The notes under the pieces: model-generated | Told to the model about the DNA's origin: nothing | The model's input: only the letters and a program-made list of their open reading frames with translations | The model's database searches: none | NCBI GenBank assembly: GCA_022792335.1 | Contig: JAAWAV010000040.1 | Location: 1-43,593 of the forward strand | Length of the DNA stretch: 43,593 bases | Source of the DNA: Lachnospiraceae bacterium | GTDB taxonomy: Bacteria > Bacillota > Clostridia > Lachnospirales > Lachnospiraceae | Direction of reading: 5' to 3' | In this document: positions 35,758 through 43,081 of the stretch, one piece after another | Layout of the letters: every line of letters begins with the position of its first letter | Numbering within the stretch: position 1 is the stretch's first letter | Made by a program: the position numbers and the translations under genes

Positions 35758-35785
35758 TTGCAAACCGGCATAGTTTTGATATAAT
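35758..35785 (+). promoter_or_regulatory. Promoter of the MerR-type gene
   Basis: TTGCAA (35758-35763), 16 bases and a perfect TATAAT (35780-35785). The in-frame ATG at 35784 overlaps this -10 box, so it cannot be the start used from this promoter. Confidence 0.7.
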
Positions 35786-35843
35786 GGGCTTATCGCCGGG
35801 CGGAGTCCGTCCGGAAAGCAATCGGAAAGGAGCTTTCCCAGAG

Positions 35844-36938
35844 GTGACCCATTATTTAATTTCCGAGGCTTCACGGAAGCTGAACGTGGAGGCTCATGTG
35901 CTACGGTATTGGGAAGAAGAGTTAAAACTGGAAATACCCAGGAACGAGTTGGGACATCGTTACTATACAGAGAAACAGCTTGCACTGTTTCAGAAGATAA
36001 AGGAATTAAAGGAACTTGGATACCAGCTAAAGGCTATTAAGACCAGTCTGAGAGAAGAATACGGACCGGAGGAGAAGGCCAAAGAGGCTGGATTTTTATT
36101 GGAGCCTTCCGAAGGTCAGGAGAAACGATTCAAAATTCTGGAGGGGCAGACCACAGAGAAGGAATCGGAGAGTAAAGAAAACAGTCCCGGAGAAGTAGAG
36201 TTACATATTCATGGAGCAGAGCAGCGGGGAAAAGAAAATGGGACAGGCCATCTGGATCAGTTGTCCAGACGGCTTTCTGCCAGTTCGTCAGGTCCCATGA
36301 CAGAGGCTGTATTGGAGAAGATGACTGGAAAATTAGCAGAAACTATGGGAAAAGGAGCAAAGGAGCAGGAGATATTGCCTTTTGCAGAGACGGATGAGGA
36401 GCGTTTAGAGAACACAGAGGAACAGACGTCGGCAGAGAGACTGGAGACGGAGATAAGCCCGGAAACAGCAGACGAAGAAGGAAGAGAGGCAATGCTCGGG
36501 AAAAAAGACGGGCGAAGCCAGGAAGGAGAGGAGACAGGACGCCAGGATCAGAAGTCGGGAGAGGAAGCCGACCGGCAGAAGGCCGGACAGGTGACTGCTT
36601 TGGAACTGGTAGAAAACGGAGGCCTGGCGGCTTCACCGGAAAAAATGCAGCAGTTTCAGACCATTATGACAGATGTGTTGGCTGAAGCTTTGCGGCGTAA
36701 TCAGGAAAGCCTGAGCCAGGAAGTAGGAGGAAGAGTTTCTGAGAAGCTGGTCAAGGAGATGAATTATCTGATGCGGGACCGGGAAGAGCGAGAAGAGGAA
36801 CGCTACCGGAAGTTGGATGAGACCATACGGGCCTGCCAGCGGGTACAGAGGCAAAAGAGCGAGGCAGCGGCTACCAGAGTACCGGTCCGGGGGATGAAAA
36901 AAAGCCGGTTTCCATGGGGCAGACGGAAAGATTCCTGA
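35844..36938 (+). CDS. MerR-family HTH protein with long charged tail
   Basis: DNA-binding protein of 364 residues from GTG 35844. The start is chosen because the upstream ATG lies in the promoter, AAAGGAG lies 11 bases before it, and homology begins at THYLISEASRKLNVEAHVLRYWE. The MerR-like winged helix (1-70) continues RNELGHRYYTEKQLALFQKIKELKELGYQLKAI. A long Glu-rich, low-complexity region (about 80-270) follows. A helical tail with MRDREEREEERYRKLDETI resembles the small DUF3967 motif found in RacA-like proteins. It may be a nucleoid or chromosome-anchoring protein and not a metal or drug sensor, since no sensor domain is visible. Confidence 0.75.
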   Translation: MTHYLISEASRKLNVEAHVLRYWEEELKLEIPRNELGHRYYTEKQLALFQKIKELKELGYQLKAIKTSLREEYGPEEKAKEAGFLLEPSEGQEKRFKILEGQTTEKESESKENSPGEVELHIHGAEQRGKENGTGHLDQLSRRLSASSSGPMTEAVLEKMTGKLAETMGKGAKEQEILPFAETDEERLENTEEQTSAERLETEISPETADEEGREAMLGKKDGRSQEGEETGRQDQKSGEEADRQKAGQVTALELVENGGLAASPEKMQQFQTIMTDVLAEALRRNQESLSQEVGGRVSEKLVKEMNYLMRDREEREEERYRKLDETIRACQRVQRQKSEAAATRVPVRGMKKSRFPWGRRKDS

Positions 36939-36967
36939 AGTTTTATATTTTACAGTTAGAGATCGAA

Positions 36968-37050
36968 AAAGCAGGGAAATCGGTGTTTTTTTCTCGGGGC
37001 GATAAAAGAAACGGCCGTTCTGAGAAGAAAGTACCGATTTCCCTGTTTTG
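36968..37050. terminator. Hairpin between convergent genes
   Basis: CAGGGAAATCGGT (36972-36984) and ACCGATTTCCCTG (37033-37045) are a perfect 13-bp inverted repeat with a 48-base loop. TTTTGG follows on the plus strand. It probably terminates both the MerR-type gene and the convergent lactate dehydrogenase gene. Confidence 0.55.
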
Positions 37051-37077
37051 GAAAATGACAAGATCCGATAAAAAGAC

Positions 37078-38070
37078 CTAAGGGTTTACGATATTTCCGG
37101 AGATCGGATTTCCAGCTTCGTAAGCGCTGGCATTGGACAAGGTGGTGCCGGCGATGGCGTCCAGAGCCTCCTGAGTGAAAAATCCCTGATGGGAGGTGAT
37201 GACCACATTGGGGAAGGAAAGCAGTCTGGAGGTGGTAGAGTGCTCCAGAATCTCGTCGGAACGATCCTCAAATACATTTTTGGTTTCTTCTTCGTATACG
37301 TCCAGTCCTACGCCGAAGAACTTCCGCGCGCGGATTCCGAGGATCAGGTCGTCCGTCTTTATAAGGCCGCCGCGGGAAGTATTGATGAGGATAACGCCGT
37401 CTTTCATCTTCTCAATGGTGTCCTTATTGATCAGGTGATAGGTAGAATCCATCAGAGGGCAGTGGAGGGAAATCAGATCGCTGGAGGACAACAGTTCGTC
37501 CAGTTCCACATAGGAGGCAAAATCCAGTTCCGGATTCTGATGTATATCGTAGGCCAGCACTTTCATACCAAAGCCGTGGCAAAGTTTGGCCATGGCAGCC
37601 CCAATTTTTCCCGTACCGATGATTCCGGCCGTTTTCTGATGAAAATTGAAACCCATAAGCCCCACAAGACTGAAGTTATTTTCCCGAACTTTGATATAGG
37701 ATTTATGGAGATGACGATTGACTGCCAGAGCCAGCGCCATAGCATGCTCAGCGACGGCTTCCGGGGAATAGCCGGGCACGCGTAAAATGGTGATACCGTA
37801 ACGCTTAGCTGTTTCCAGATCGATATTGTTGAAACCGGCGCACCGCATGAGGAGAAGCTTGATGCCGCATGCATGGAGAACGTCAAGAGTCGCTGCCCCC
37901 AGATCAGAGCTTACAAATGCGCAGACGGCATCGTAACCTTTGGCCAGGGGAGCTGTTTTGGGGGATATGTCAGTTTTAAGAAAATCTATGGAGATGCCTG
38001 GAAATTGGGAAAGCTGATGTTCAAAGGTCTCCTTGTCATAGGGTTTTGTGTCATAGAACAGAATTTTCAT
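37078..38070 (-). CDS. ldhA: D-lactate dehydrogenase family protein
   Basis: 330-residue NAD-dependent D-2-hydroxyacid dehydrogenase, most like fermentative D-lactate dehydrogenase (pyruvate + NADH to D-lactate). The N-terminus MKILFYDTKPYDKETFE is typical. The NAD-binding loop is IIGTGKIGAAMA (about 150). The active-site arginine lies in INTSRGGLI, the glutamate in GLDVYEEE, and the histidine in VITSHQGFFT. The ribosome site is AGGAGG. The repeat element at 38091 begins only about 20 bases upstream of the start codon, so the native promoter may be displaced or supplied by the element. Confidence 0.92.
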   Translation of the reverse strand: MKILFYDTKPYDKETFEHQLSQFPGISIDFLKTDISPKTAPLAKGYDAVCAFVSSDLGAATLDVLHACGIKLLLMRCAGFNNIDLETAKRYGITILRVPGYSPEAVAEHAMALALAVNRHLHKSYIKVRENNFSLVGLMGFNFHQKTAGIIGTGKIGAAMAKLCHGFGMKVLAYDIHQNPELDFASYVELDELLSSSDLISLHCPLMDSTYHLINKDTIEKMKDGVILINTSRGGLIKTDDLILGIRARKFFGVGLDVYEEETKNVFEDRSDEILEHSTTSRLLSFPNVVITSHQGFFTQEALDAIAGTTLSNASAYEAGNPISGNIVNP

Positions 38071-38090
38071 GAAATGTCCTCCTTATATCA

Positions 38091-38367
38091 TACCGTCGCT
38101 TGACAAGAGCACACACGGTCGAAAAAGGGGGAAATTCAGCTCCTGCGGCGTTACTTTCACTCCGCGTACGTCCAGTACGCGCCGGTCAAGTGCCTTGCAG
38201 GGGCTGAATTTCATCCCTTTTCGACTTTTCAACCCTGACCACTGACATTTGTTTGATTTTCAAGGCAGACGATGGAGGCGTACCGGACGTACACCGACTA
38301 AGGATAACGCAGAAAATCAAGCAAATATCGTGGTTCAGGGCGTATATGTCCTTGTCAAGCGACGGTA
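38091..38367. mobile_element. 277-bp folded repeat element (MITE/REP-like)
   Basis: Perfect 17-bp terminal inverted repeats, TACCGTCGCTTGACAAG (38091-38107) and CTTGTCAAGCGACGGTA (38351-38367), enclose two further hairpin arms. Arm 1 pairs 38118-38146 with 38197-38225 at 25 of 29 positions and is capped by CGCGTAC/GTACGCG (38163-38169, 38175-38181). Arm 2 pairs 38247-38261 with 38312-38326 at 14 of 15. The whole folds as a Y or three-way junction. It encodes no protein. Related pieces occur at 35032, 41492 and 7780-7798, so it is a repeated genomic element. How it moves is unknown. Confidence 0.75.
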
Positions 38368-38447
38368 ACTATTACAGTTAGTATTATACAGGAGGAATCG
38401 GGATATGCAAGTAAAAAGATTATAAAAAATAGAAAATTTTAGAAAAA
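38368..38447. other. AT-rich spacer before ferredoxin terminator
   Basis: About 80 bases between the repeat element and the ferredoxin terminator. A GGAGGAAT followed by ATATG (38391-38406) on the plus strand leads only to a reading frame of a few codons. I see no gene here. Confidence 0.4.
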
Positions 38448-38473
38448 ATACAGCCGACGAACGCCGGCTGTAT
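38440..38473 (-). terminator. Ferredoxin terminator
   Basis: On the minus strand a perfect 9-bp stem ATACAGCCG/CGGCTGTAT with an 8-base loop is followed by TTTTTTCT. Confidence 0.88.
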
Positions 38474-38490
38474 CTGATGTACTTGGTGAA

Positions 38491-38661
38491 TTATTCAGCG
38501 GAAATAGCGCCTGTCGGACATACAGCCGCACAGGAACCACAGTCTACACATTCATCCGCATTGATCTCATACTTTCCGTCACCTTCGGAGATTGCGGATA
38601 CGGGACATTCGTCAGCGCAGGTACCGCAAGCTACACATTCGTCAGAAATTACGTGTGCCAT
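38491..38661 (-). CDS. 2[4Fe-4S] ferredoxin
   Basis: 56-residue clostridial-type ferredoxin carrying electrons in anaerobic metabolism. Two cluster-binding motifs are intact: CVACGTCADECPV and CVDCGSCAAVCPT, each CxxCxxC...CP. The protein begins MAHVISDE and ends TGAISAE. ATG 38661 has an excellent AGAAGGAGG site. It is a single gene with its own promoter and terminator. Confidence 0.95.
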   Translation of the reverse strand: MAHVISDECVACGTCADECPVSAISEGDGKYEINADECVDCGSCAAVCPTGAISAE

Positions 38662-38712
38662 AATCGAATCCTCCTTCTCTTAATTTAGAAACAACGTATA
38701 TTGCCTGTGTGT

Positions 38713-38741
38713 ATTGTAATACATGGCAAATAGAATTGCAA
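38713..38741 (-). promoter_or_regulatory. Ferredoxin promoter
   Basis: On the minus strand TTGCAA (38736-38741), 17 bases and TACAAT (38713-38718), 52 bases before the start codon. Confidence 0.7.
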
Positions 38742-38778
38742 GTGCAAATTTCAATACAGAAAAGGCGATACGGGCGCC

Positions 38779-39171
38779 TTACAGAATCTGGCAAAATTCA
38801 AATTGCTCTCCCGTGGGGCTTGCGATTTTAAAATAGCGGACGCCCTTTTCCCAGAACGTGGAAAGCTCCTCGATGCCGTTGGTGGTGATGGAATAACCCT
38901 GCTCCACACAGTACCTGTAATCTGCTTCGATATCACTGGAATCAAAACTATAATGATCGATTTTTCCGGCGGTTTCCGGCGGAAGAAGCGGATCTGCCTG
39001 ATACATCTCATAGACGACATCCTGGTTTTTCAGGAAATAGACGTTGTTCCCCGCCCCGTTGGGAAATTTGCCGATCACTTCAAAACCCAGTACGTCGACA
39101 TACCATTTGGCATCCTTTTCCACATCGTTGGTGGCAAGGCCGATGTGACCGTGTTTTCTGTTTTTAATCAT
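38779..39171 (-). CDS. VOC (glyoxalase/bleomycin-resistance fold) protein
   Basis: 130-residue protein of the vicinal oxygen chelate superfamily. HGHIGLATNDVEKDAKWYVDVLGFEVIGKF is the classic first beta-alpha-beta module, and IDHYSFDSSDIEADYRYCVEQGY with ASPTGEQFEFCQIL is the second. Likely metal ligands are the early His, the His in IDHYSF and the Glu in GEQFEF. Function within the family (lyase, dioxygenase, resistance) cannot be told. The start at 39171 follows GAGGAGG; the frame is open to 39273 without a site. Its promoter region contains a tandem 13-bp duplication. Confidence 0.85.
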   Translation of the reverse strand: MIKNRKHGHIGLATNDVEKDAKWYVDVLGFEVIGKFPNGAGNNVYFLKNQDVVYEMYQADPLLPPETAGKIDHYSFDSSDIEADYRYCVEQGYSITTNGIEELSTFWEKGVRYFKIASPTGEQFEFCQIL

Positions 39172-39184
39172 AAAAAAGCCTCCT

Positions 39185-39210
39185 CGTATAATATTTTCGT
39201 ATAATATTTT
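39185..39210. repeat. Tandem 13-bp repeat in the VOC gene promoter
   Basis: CGTATAATATTTT occurs twice back to back (39185-39197 and 39198-39210). On the minus strand each copy offers a TATTAT -10-like box; TTGTCT lies 18 bases before the downstream one. Confidence 0.7.
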
Positions 39211-39369
39211 CAGACAAATAAAAGCGCCCTGATAACTCAATGAAATTTGTTTAATAGGCTTAGCAAAGCCCATGATATAATTGTCTCAGTGTCAATCAGG
39301 TAAAATAGTTCTAATGCCTCCTGTTGAGCCAATAATGGCTGCTTCATTTATAAGTCTGTTCCCCTGACA

Positions 39370-39520
39370 CGGAAGTTAGCTTCAAACCGGCTGGCTGTTT
39401 GCTTAAGTACATGGACGACCATCTAGCAGTGTGGTTTCGCATCTGTCCATCTTAAGCCGGATTCTTATATGCGAGGGTGTCGATGCTCTGTGATCATGGG
39501 TTTTACTAAACCGATTGAAC
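39370..39520 (+). ncRNA. Candidate IS110 bridge RNA region
   Basis: IS110-family elements are known to express a bridge RNA from the non-coding end before the recombinase. Here GCTTAAG (39401-39407) and ATGGAC (39411-39416) pair with GTCCAT (39445-39450) and CTTAAGC (39451-39457), giving a long bulged stem with inner pairs ACCA/TGGT and open loops. CAAAC/GTTTG around 39383-39401 is another stem. This resembles the looped hairpins of bridge RNAs; guide sequences were not identified. Confidence 0.4.
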
Positions 39521-39553
39521 ACTTTAATCCATTAACGAAAGAAGGTGATTTTT

Positions 39554-40780
39554 ATGAACCCACTTTACGTCGGAATTGATGGAAGCAGCAAAACCAATGT
39601 CGCTTATCTGATGCTCCCGAATGGTGACAAGCACAGTAACTTTTCTGTTGCCAACTCTCTTGATGGTTCTACTCAGTTGGTAAAACGAATCCTTTCTGCC
39701 TTGACCTCCCATTCCCTTGACACGGTTATGATTGGTCTCGAAGCAACCTCTGTTTATGGAGACAATCTCGTATACTTCCTAAGGGAAGATGCCACTCTGG
39801 CACAGTTTAACAGAAAAATCCACGTCCTAAATCCTAAGCAGGTAAGAAAGTTCAAAGAAGCTTACAATGACCTGCCTAAAAATGACTATGTGGACTCTTT
39901 TGTCATCGCTGACTGCCTGCGTTTCGGCAGAATCAACAAAGAGGTATATATCGGGGACTATCGCTACAAAGCCCTCCAGAACCTCACACGGGCACGTTAC
40001 TTTGCGGTCTGCAATCTTACCAAAGAAAAACAACGCTTTATGAATGTGCTGTTCAAGAAGTATTCTGCCATGACACAGGAGAAGGTATTTTCCGATACCT
40101 TCAGCACTACAGCTTTAGCTGTCTACGATACATTTGAATCCGTAGAAGCTTTAGCATATATGGACTTACAAGAACTGACTGAATTCATTATGGAAAAAGG
40201 AAAGAACCGCTTTCCTGATCCGGATTCAGTAGCCAAAGCCATTCAGAAAGCAGCCAGAAGCTCTTACCGTTTGCCTAAGACGGTAAATGACTCCGTTAAT
40301 CAGGTGCTTTCCATATCCATAACCTCGATGAAGGCATTGGAAGCTCAAATCAAAGAGTTTGATAAAGCAATCTCTGCTCAAATGAAACTCTTGCCAAATG
40401 TGTTGATATCTGTTCCTGGTGTTGGGCCGGTATTCTCTGCCGGAATCATGGCTGAGATTGGTGATATCAACCGTTTTGAAAATCAGGCACAACTTGCCAA
40501 ATATGCAGGCCTTGCCTGGACTCAGTATCAATCCGGTAACTTCGAAGCAGAAACATCAAGGCTTATCTGCACTGGCAACCGGTTTTTAAAGTATTATCTG
40601 TGTGAAGCTGCATTCTCGCTTGTAAGATGCGACAAGGAGTACAGTAACTTCTACCACCTCAAATATAAAGAGGTAAACAGATGCCAACACAAACGTGCAC
40701 TCGCATTAACTGCCCGTAAATTCGTGCGGTTAGTCTTTGCACTGCTCAAAGACAATCGCCTATATCGCCCGGCAGAATAG
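39554..40780 (+). CDS. IS110-family transposase (DEDD recombinase)
   Basis: 408-residue recombinase. The N-terminal RuvC-like domain has acidic residues in YVGIDGSSKTN, IGLEATSVYG and NDYVDSFVIADCLR, matching the DEDD set. The C-terminal transposase-20 domain contains LISVPGVGPVFSAGIMAEIGDINRF and AKYAGLAWTQYQSGNFE, with the conserved serine region before RFLKYYLCEAAF. The gene is intact and may be active. The start at 39554 has an AAGAAGGTG site; ATG 39545 is in frame but lies within that site. Confidence 0.93.
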   Translation: MNPLYVGIDGSSKTNVAYLMLPNGDKHSNFSVANSLDGSTQLVKRILSALTSHSLDTVMIGLEATSVYGDNLVYFLREDATLAQFNRKIHVLNPKQVRKFKEAYNDLPKNDYVDSFVIADCLRFGRINKEVYIGDYRYKALQNLTRARYFAVCNLTKEKQRFMNVLFKKYSAMTQEKVFSDTFSTTALAVYDTFESVEALAYMDLQELTEFIMEKGKNRFPDPDSVAKAIQKAARSSYRLPKTVNDSVNQVLSISITSMKALEAQIKEFDKAISAQMKLLPNVLISVPGVGPVFSAGIMAEIGDINRFENQAQLAKYAGLAWTQYQSGNFEAETSRLICTGNRFLKYYLCEAAFSLVRCDKEYSNFYHLKYKEVNRCQHKRALALTARKFVRLVFALLKDNRLYRPAE

Positions 40781-41111
40781 ATAAACCCATCTGCCGGTAA
40801 ATACCCTGTTTCAAAAGAAGATAATGCAGGGTTTGGTTTGTATACCCATTTTTCAGCAGTAGATATGAAAAATCCTATAAAATGTTTTCATTTCACACTT
40901 GACATATCACCGCTGGACTTATCATTCCTTTGACCTTTATTGTAATGCCTCAGGAAAAAATCTTCAAGTAATAAATTGCCAGAAAAGAAAAAGTATAGTA
41001 AACTAAACATATACTTTTGGCTGGCAAGATTTTTGGAAAGCCGGGTATAGCACAAGAACAGGAAGTCAATACTGAGTGAAAAAAGAAATTTAGAATACAG
41101 GAGGGATTCTA
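40781..41111. other. Non-coding stretch from IS110 end to thioredoxin
   Basis: No gene seen. It holds the hairpin ACCCTG/CAGGGT (40803-40808, 40827-40832) followed by TTGGTTTG, a weak terminator after the transposase gene. GGCAG/CTGCC (40771-40775, 40791-40795) straddles the transposase stop. The rest is AT-rich, with the thioredoxin promoter candidate at its right side. Confidence 0.5.
40976..41018 (+). promoter_or_regulatory. Candidate thioredoxin promoter with palindrome
   Basis: TTGCCA (40976-40981), 17 bases and TAAACT (40999-41004). A perfect 9-bp inverted repeat, AAAAGTATA (40989-40997) and TATACTTTT (41010-41018), brackets the -10 box and is placed like an operator. Confidence 0.5.
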
Positions 41112-41417
41112 ATGTCAGTAATTGAGATTACGAAGGGCAATTTTAAACAGGAGGTTCTGGAAAGCGAAAAGCCAGTACTTCTGGACTTTTGGGCTGCATG
41201 GTGCGGCCCCTGCCGCATGGTAAGTCCCATTGTGGATGAAATCGCGCAGGAACGGCCGGACATCCGGGTAGGAAAGGTCAATGTGGACGAGCAGCCGGAG
41301 TTGGCGGCCCAGTTTGAAGTCATGAGCATTCCGACGCTGGTGGTCATGAAAGACGGGAAAGTGGTGACACAGGCGGTGGGCGCCAGACCGAAAGAGGAAA
41401 TCCTTTCCATGGTATAG
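41112..41417 (+). CDS. trxA: Thioredoxin
   Basis: 101-residue cytoplasmic thiol-disulfide reductant. The active site WCGPC has Cys31 and Cys34. The cis-proline lies in MSIPTLVVMKDG. Length and fold signatures (VLLDFWAAWCGPCR, VNVDEQPELAAQF) are typical. The ribosome site is GGAGGGA. No thioredoxin reductase gene is in the window. It stands alone between a promoter and a terminator. Confidence 0.96.
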   Translation: MSVIEITKGNFKQEVLESEKPVLLDFWAAWCGPCRMVSPIVDEIAQERPDIRVGKVNVDEQPELAAQFEVMSIPTLVVMKDGKVVTQAVGARPKEEILSMV

Positions 41418-41428
41418 GAGCAGTGCAA

Positions 41429-41463
41429 AAGAGGGGAAACGGAAAGTTTTCCCTCTTTTTTCC
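41429..41463 (+). terminator. Thioredoxin terminator
   Basis: GAGGGGAAAC (41431-41440) and GTTTTCCCTC (41446-41455) pair at 9 of 10 positions and are followed by TTTTTT. Confidence 0.82.
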
Positions 41464-41491
41464 GGTTAAAAGTCTGTGTTATAATCATAGT

Positions 41492-41553
41492 ATACCATCG
41501 GCTCACAAGCGCATACACGGTCGGAGTGCGCGTGTCTTTACCGACTGATGGAA
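41492..41553 (+). repeat. Short relative of the 277-bp repeat element
   Basis: ATACCATCGGCTCACAAG, followed by GCATACACGGTCG, closely follows the left end of the 38091 element (TACCGTCGCTTGACAAG, then agCACACACGGTCG). ACCGACTGATGGA at its right side is partly complementary to the left end. It looks like a deleted copy reduced to its ends. Confidence 0.5.
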
Positions 41554-41590
41554 GAAAAAGCGAAGGAAAAAATAGAAAAGGGCGGGGATT

Positions 41591-42583
41591 ATGGGGAAAG
41601 GGAGAAGATGGAAGAAGATACTTTTGATTGTGACAGTCATTTTCCTGGTTTTGTACATAATTGCATGCAATATTCTGGTCAATGTGGCTCTGGTGCCAGA
41701 AACCATGGAGAAACTGCAGGCTTTCGAAGATCTGACAGAAGAAGGACTGGAAGCGCTGGTACAGACGGACGATATTCTGGAAAACCAGGCAGAGTCCAGG
41801 GACGAGACAAAAGAATGGCTGGAGGCCGCGGACTCAGAGCTTCTTACCGTGACGACGAAAGATGGTTATGAGCTGGTAGGACGGATCTTTTATCAGGAAG
41901 AGGGAACCGGTCACAAATGGGTACTTCTGCTCCACGGCTATACAGGATGGAAAGAAGAGCTGTACCCCATCGCCTGCCAGTATGCGGGGGAAGGATATCA
42001 GATTCTTGTCCCGGACATGCGTTGTAACGGCGAGAGTGAAGGAGATTTTATCGGTATGGGCTGGACAGACCGACTGGACAATCTGCTTTGGCTGGATTTG
42101 ATTCTGGAAAAAGATCCGGAGGCTGAGATTGCCATCCATGGACAGTCTATGGGAGCTTCCTGTGCGCTTATGATGGCAGGAGAAGAAGCGCTTCCCAAAG
42201 CAGTGAGAGCAATTGTGGCAGACAGCGCCTATACGGATGCGTACGAGATGTTTGCCAAGCAGATGTGGGAGTGGTTTCACCTTCCGGCCTTTCCGCTCCT
42301 TCCAGGAGCTTCCATGATGCTAAAGCTCAGAGCCGGTTACAGCCTGAAGGAGGCTTCTGCTCTGGAGGCCGTCAAGAGGACTTCTCTGCCGGTTCTTCTG
42401 ATTCACGGGAAGGAAGATGCATTCGTACCGTCGGAAATGAGTGAAACGCTTTATGAAGCAGCGGCCGGAGAGAAAGAACTTTTGCTGGTGGAAGGGGCCG
42501 GACATGTACAGGTGCAGGACAAGGAACCGGATTTGTATTATGGAACAGTATTTTCTTTCCTGGAGCTTCATGGAATCCGGTGA
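41591..42583 (+). CDS. Membrane-anchored alpha/beta hydrolase
   Basis: 330-residue serine hydrolase. A single N-terminal membrane helix (ILLIVTVIFLVLYIIACNIL) probably places the catalytic domain outside the membrane. The nucleophile serine lies in HGQSMGA, the acid is likely Asp in GKEDAFVP, and the base is His in GAGHVQV. LLLHGYTGWKEEL supplies the oxyanion region. It resembles YqkD/BAAT-type peptidase-like hydrolases of Firmicutes. The substrate is unknown. A GGGCGGGG site precedes the ATG. Confidence 0.88.
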   Translation: MGKGRRWKKILLIVTVIFLVLYIIACNILVNVALVPETMEKLQAFEDLTEEGLEALVQTDDILENQAESRDETKEWLEAADSELLTVTTKDGYELVGRIFYQEEGTGHKWVLLLHGYTGWKEELYPIACQYAGEGYQILVPDMRCNGESEGDFIGMGWTDRLDNLLWLDLILEKDPEAEIAIHGQSMGASCALMMAGEEALPKAVRAIVADSAYTDAYEMFAKQMWEWFHLPAFPLLPGASMMLKLRAGYSLKEASALEAVKRTSLPVLLIHGKEDAFVPSEMSETLYEAAAGEKELLLVEGAGHVQVQDKEPDLYYGTVFSFLELHGIR

Positions 42584-42699
42584 CTTCCGGGACAGACGGA
42601 GAGAGGACGGATGACCTTGAAAGGTCTGGATAGTTTCCAAGTCCATGTGAGAGTGAAGCAAAGAGCTGGGGAAGAAAGGACGGCCGGCGGAGGAGAAGA

Positions 42700-43056
42700 A
42701 TGGATTTTTACAGGAGGGCAGAACTTGTATGTAAGAGGATTCCAGAAGGAAAAGTGGCCACTTATGGGCAAATTGCGCTTCTATGCGGAAAACCTGGAAA
42801 CGCCAGGCAGGTAGGCTATGGTCTGGGACATGGCCTTTTGGGCAGGAACCTCCCTGCCCATCGGGTGGTAAATGCCAGGGGCTTTATGAGCGGGGCCGCT
42901 TCTTTTGAGCTACCAGATATGCAGCGCCTTCTTTTGGAAACAGAGGGCGTTTCTGTAGACAGAGAGGGAATTGTCGATTTGAAACGATTTGGCTGGAAAC
43001 ATACCATGGAGGAAGCCCTTGCATTGGAAGCCTGTTTTAAAGAATATGGGATCTGA
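42700..43056 (+). CDS. Alkyltransferase-like (ATL/MGMT-like) protein without acceptor Cys
   Basis: 118-residue DNA-binding protein of the O6-alkylguanine transferase C-terminal family. IPEGKVATYGQIALLCGKPGNARQVGYGL is the helix-turn-helix and arginine-finger region. The active-site motif, normally PCHRV, reads PAHRVVN with Ala53 in place of the acceptor cysteine. It therefore cannot transfer alkyl groups; such ATL proteins are known to flag alkylated bases for excision repair. GGAGGAG precedes the ATG. It is encoded 116 bases after the hydrolase. Confidence 0.88.
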   Translation: MDFYRRAELVCKRIPEGKVATYGQIALLCGKPGNARQVGYGLGHGLLGRNLPAHRVVNARGFMSGAASFELPDMQRLLLETEGVSVDREGIVDLKRFGWKHTMEEALALEACFKEYGI

Positions 43057-43081
43057 AGCAGGGGACTTTTGGGCGGGGAGA

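Larger units (their letters stand above)
39300..40833 (+). mobile_element. IS110-family insertion sequence
   Basis: The transposase gene at 39554 is flanked by about 250 bases of structured non-coding DNA on the left and a short right end. IS110 elements lack classic terminal inverted repeats and target duplications, so the exact ends cannot be fixed by eye; the limits given are approximate. Base composition is more AT-rich than the flanking genes. It lies between the VOC gene and thioredoxin and does not visibly break either. Confidence 0.65.

Noticed and set aside
35589-35843. N-terminal extension of the MerR-type protein
   Set aside because: It overlaps the flavin reductase gene and the MerR promoter; homology begins after 35844.
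37189-37785. 198-codon plus ORF opposite lactate dehydrogenase
   Set aside because: No ribosome site, and it is antisense to a complete enzyme.
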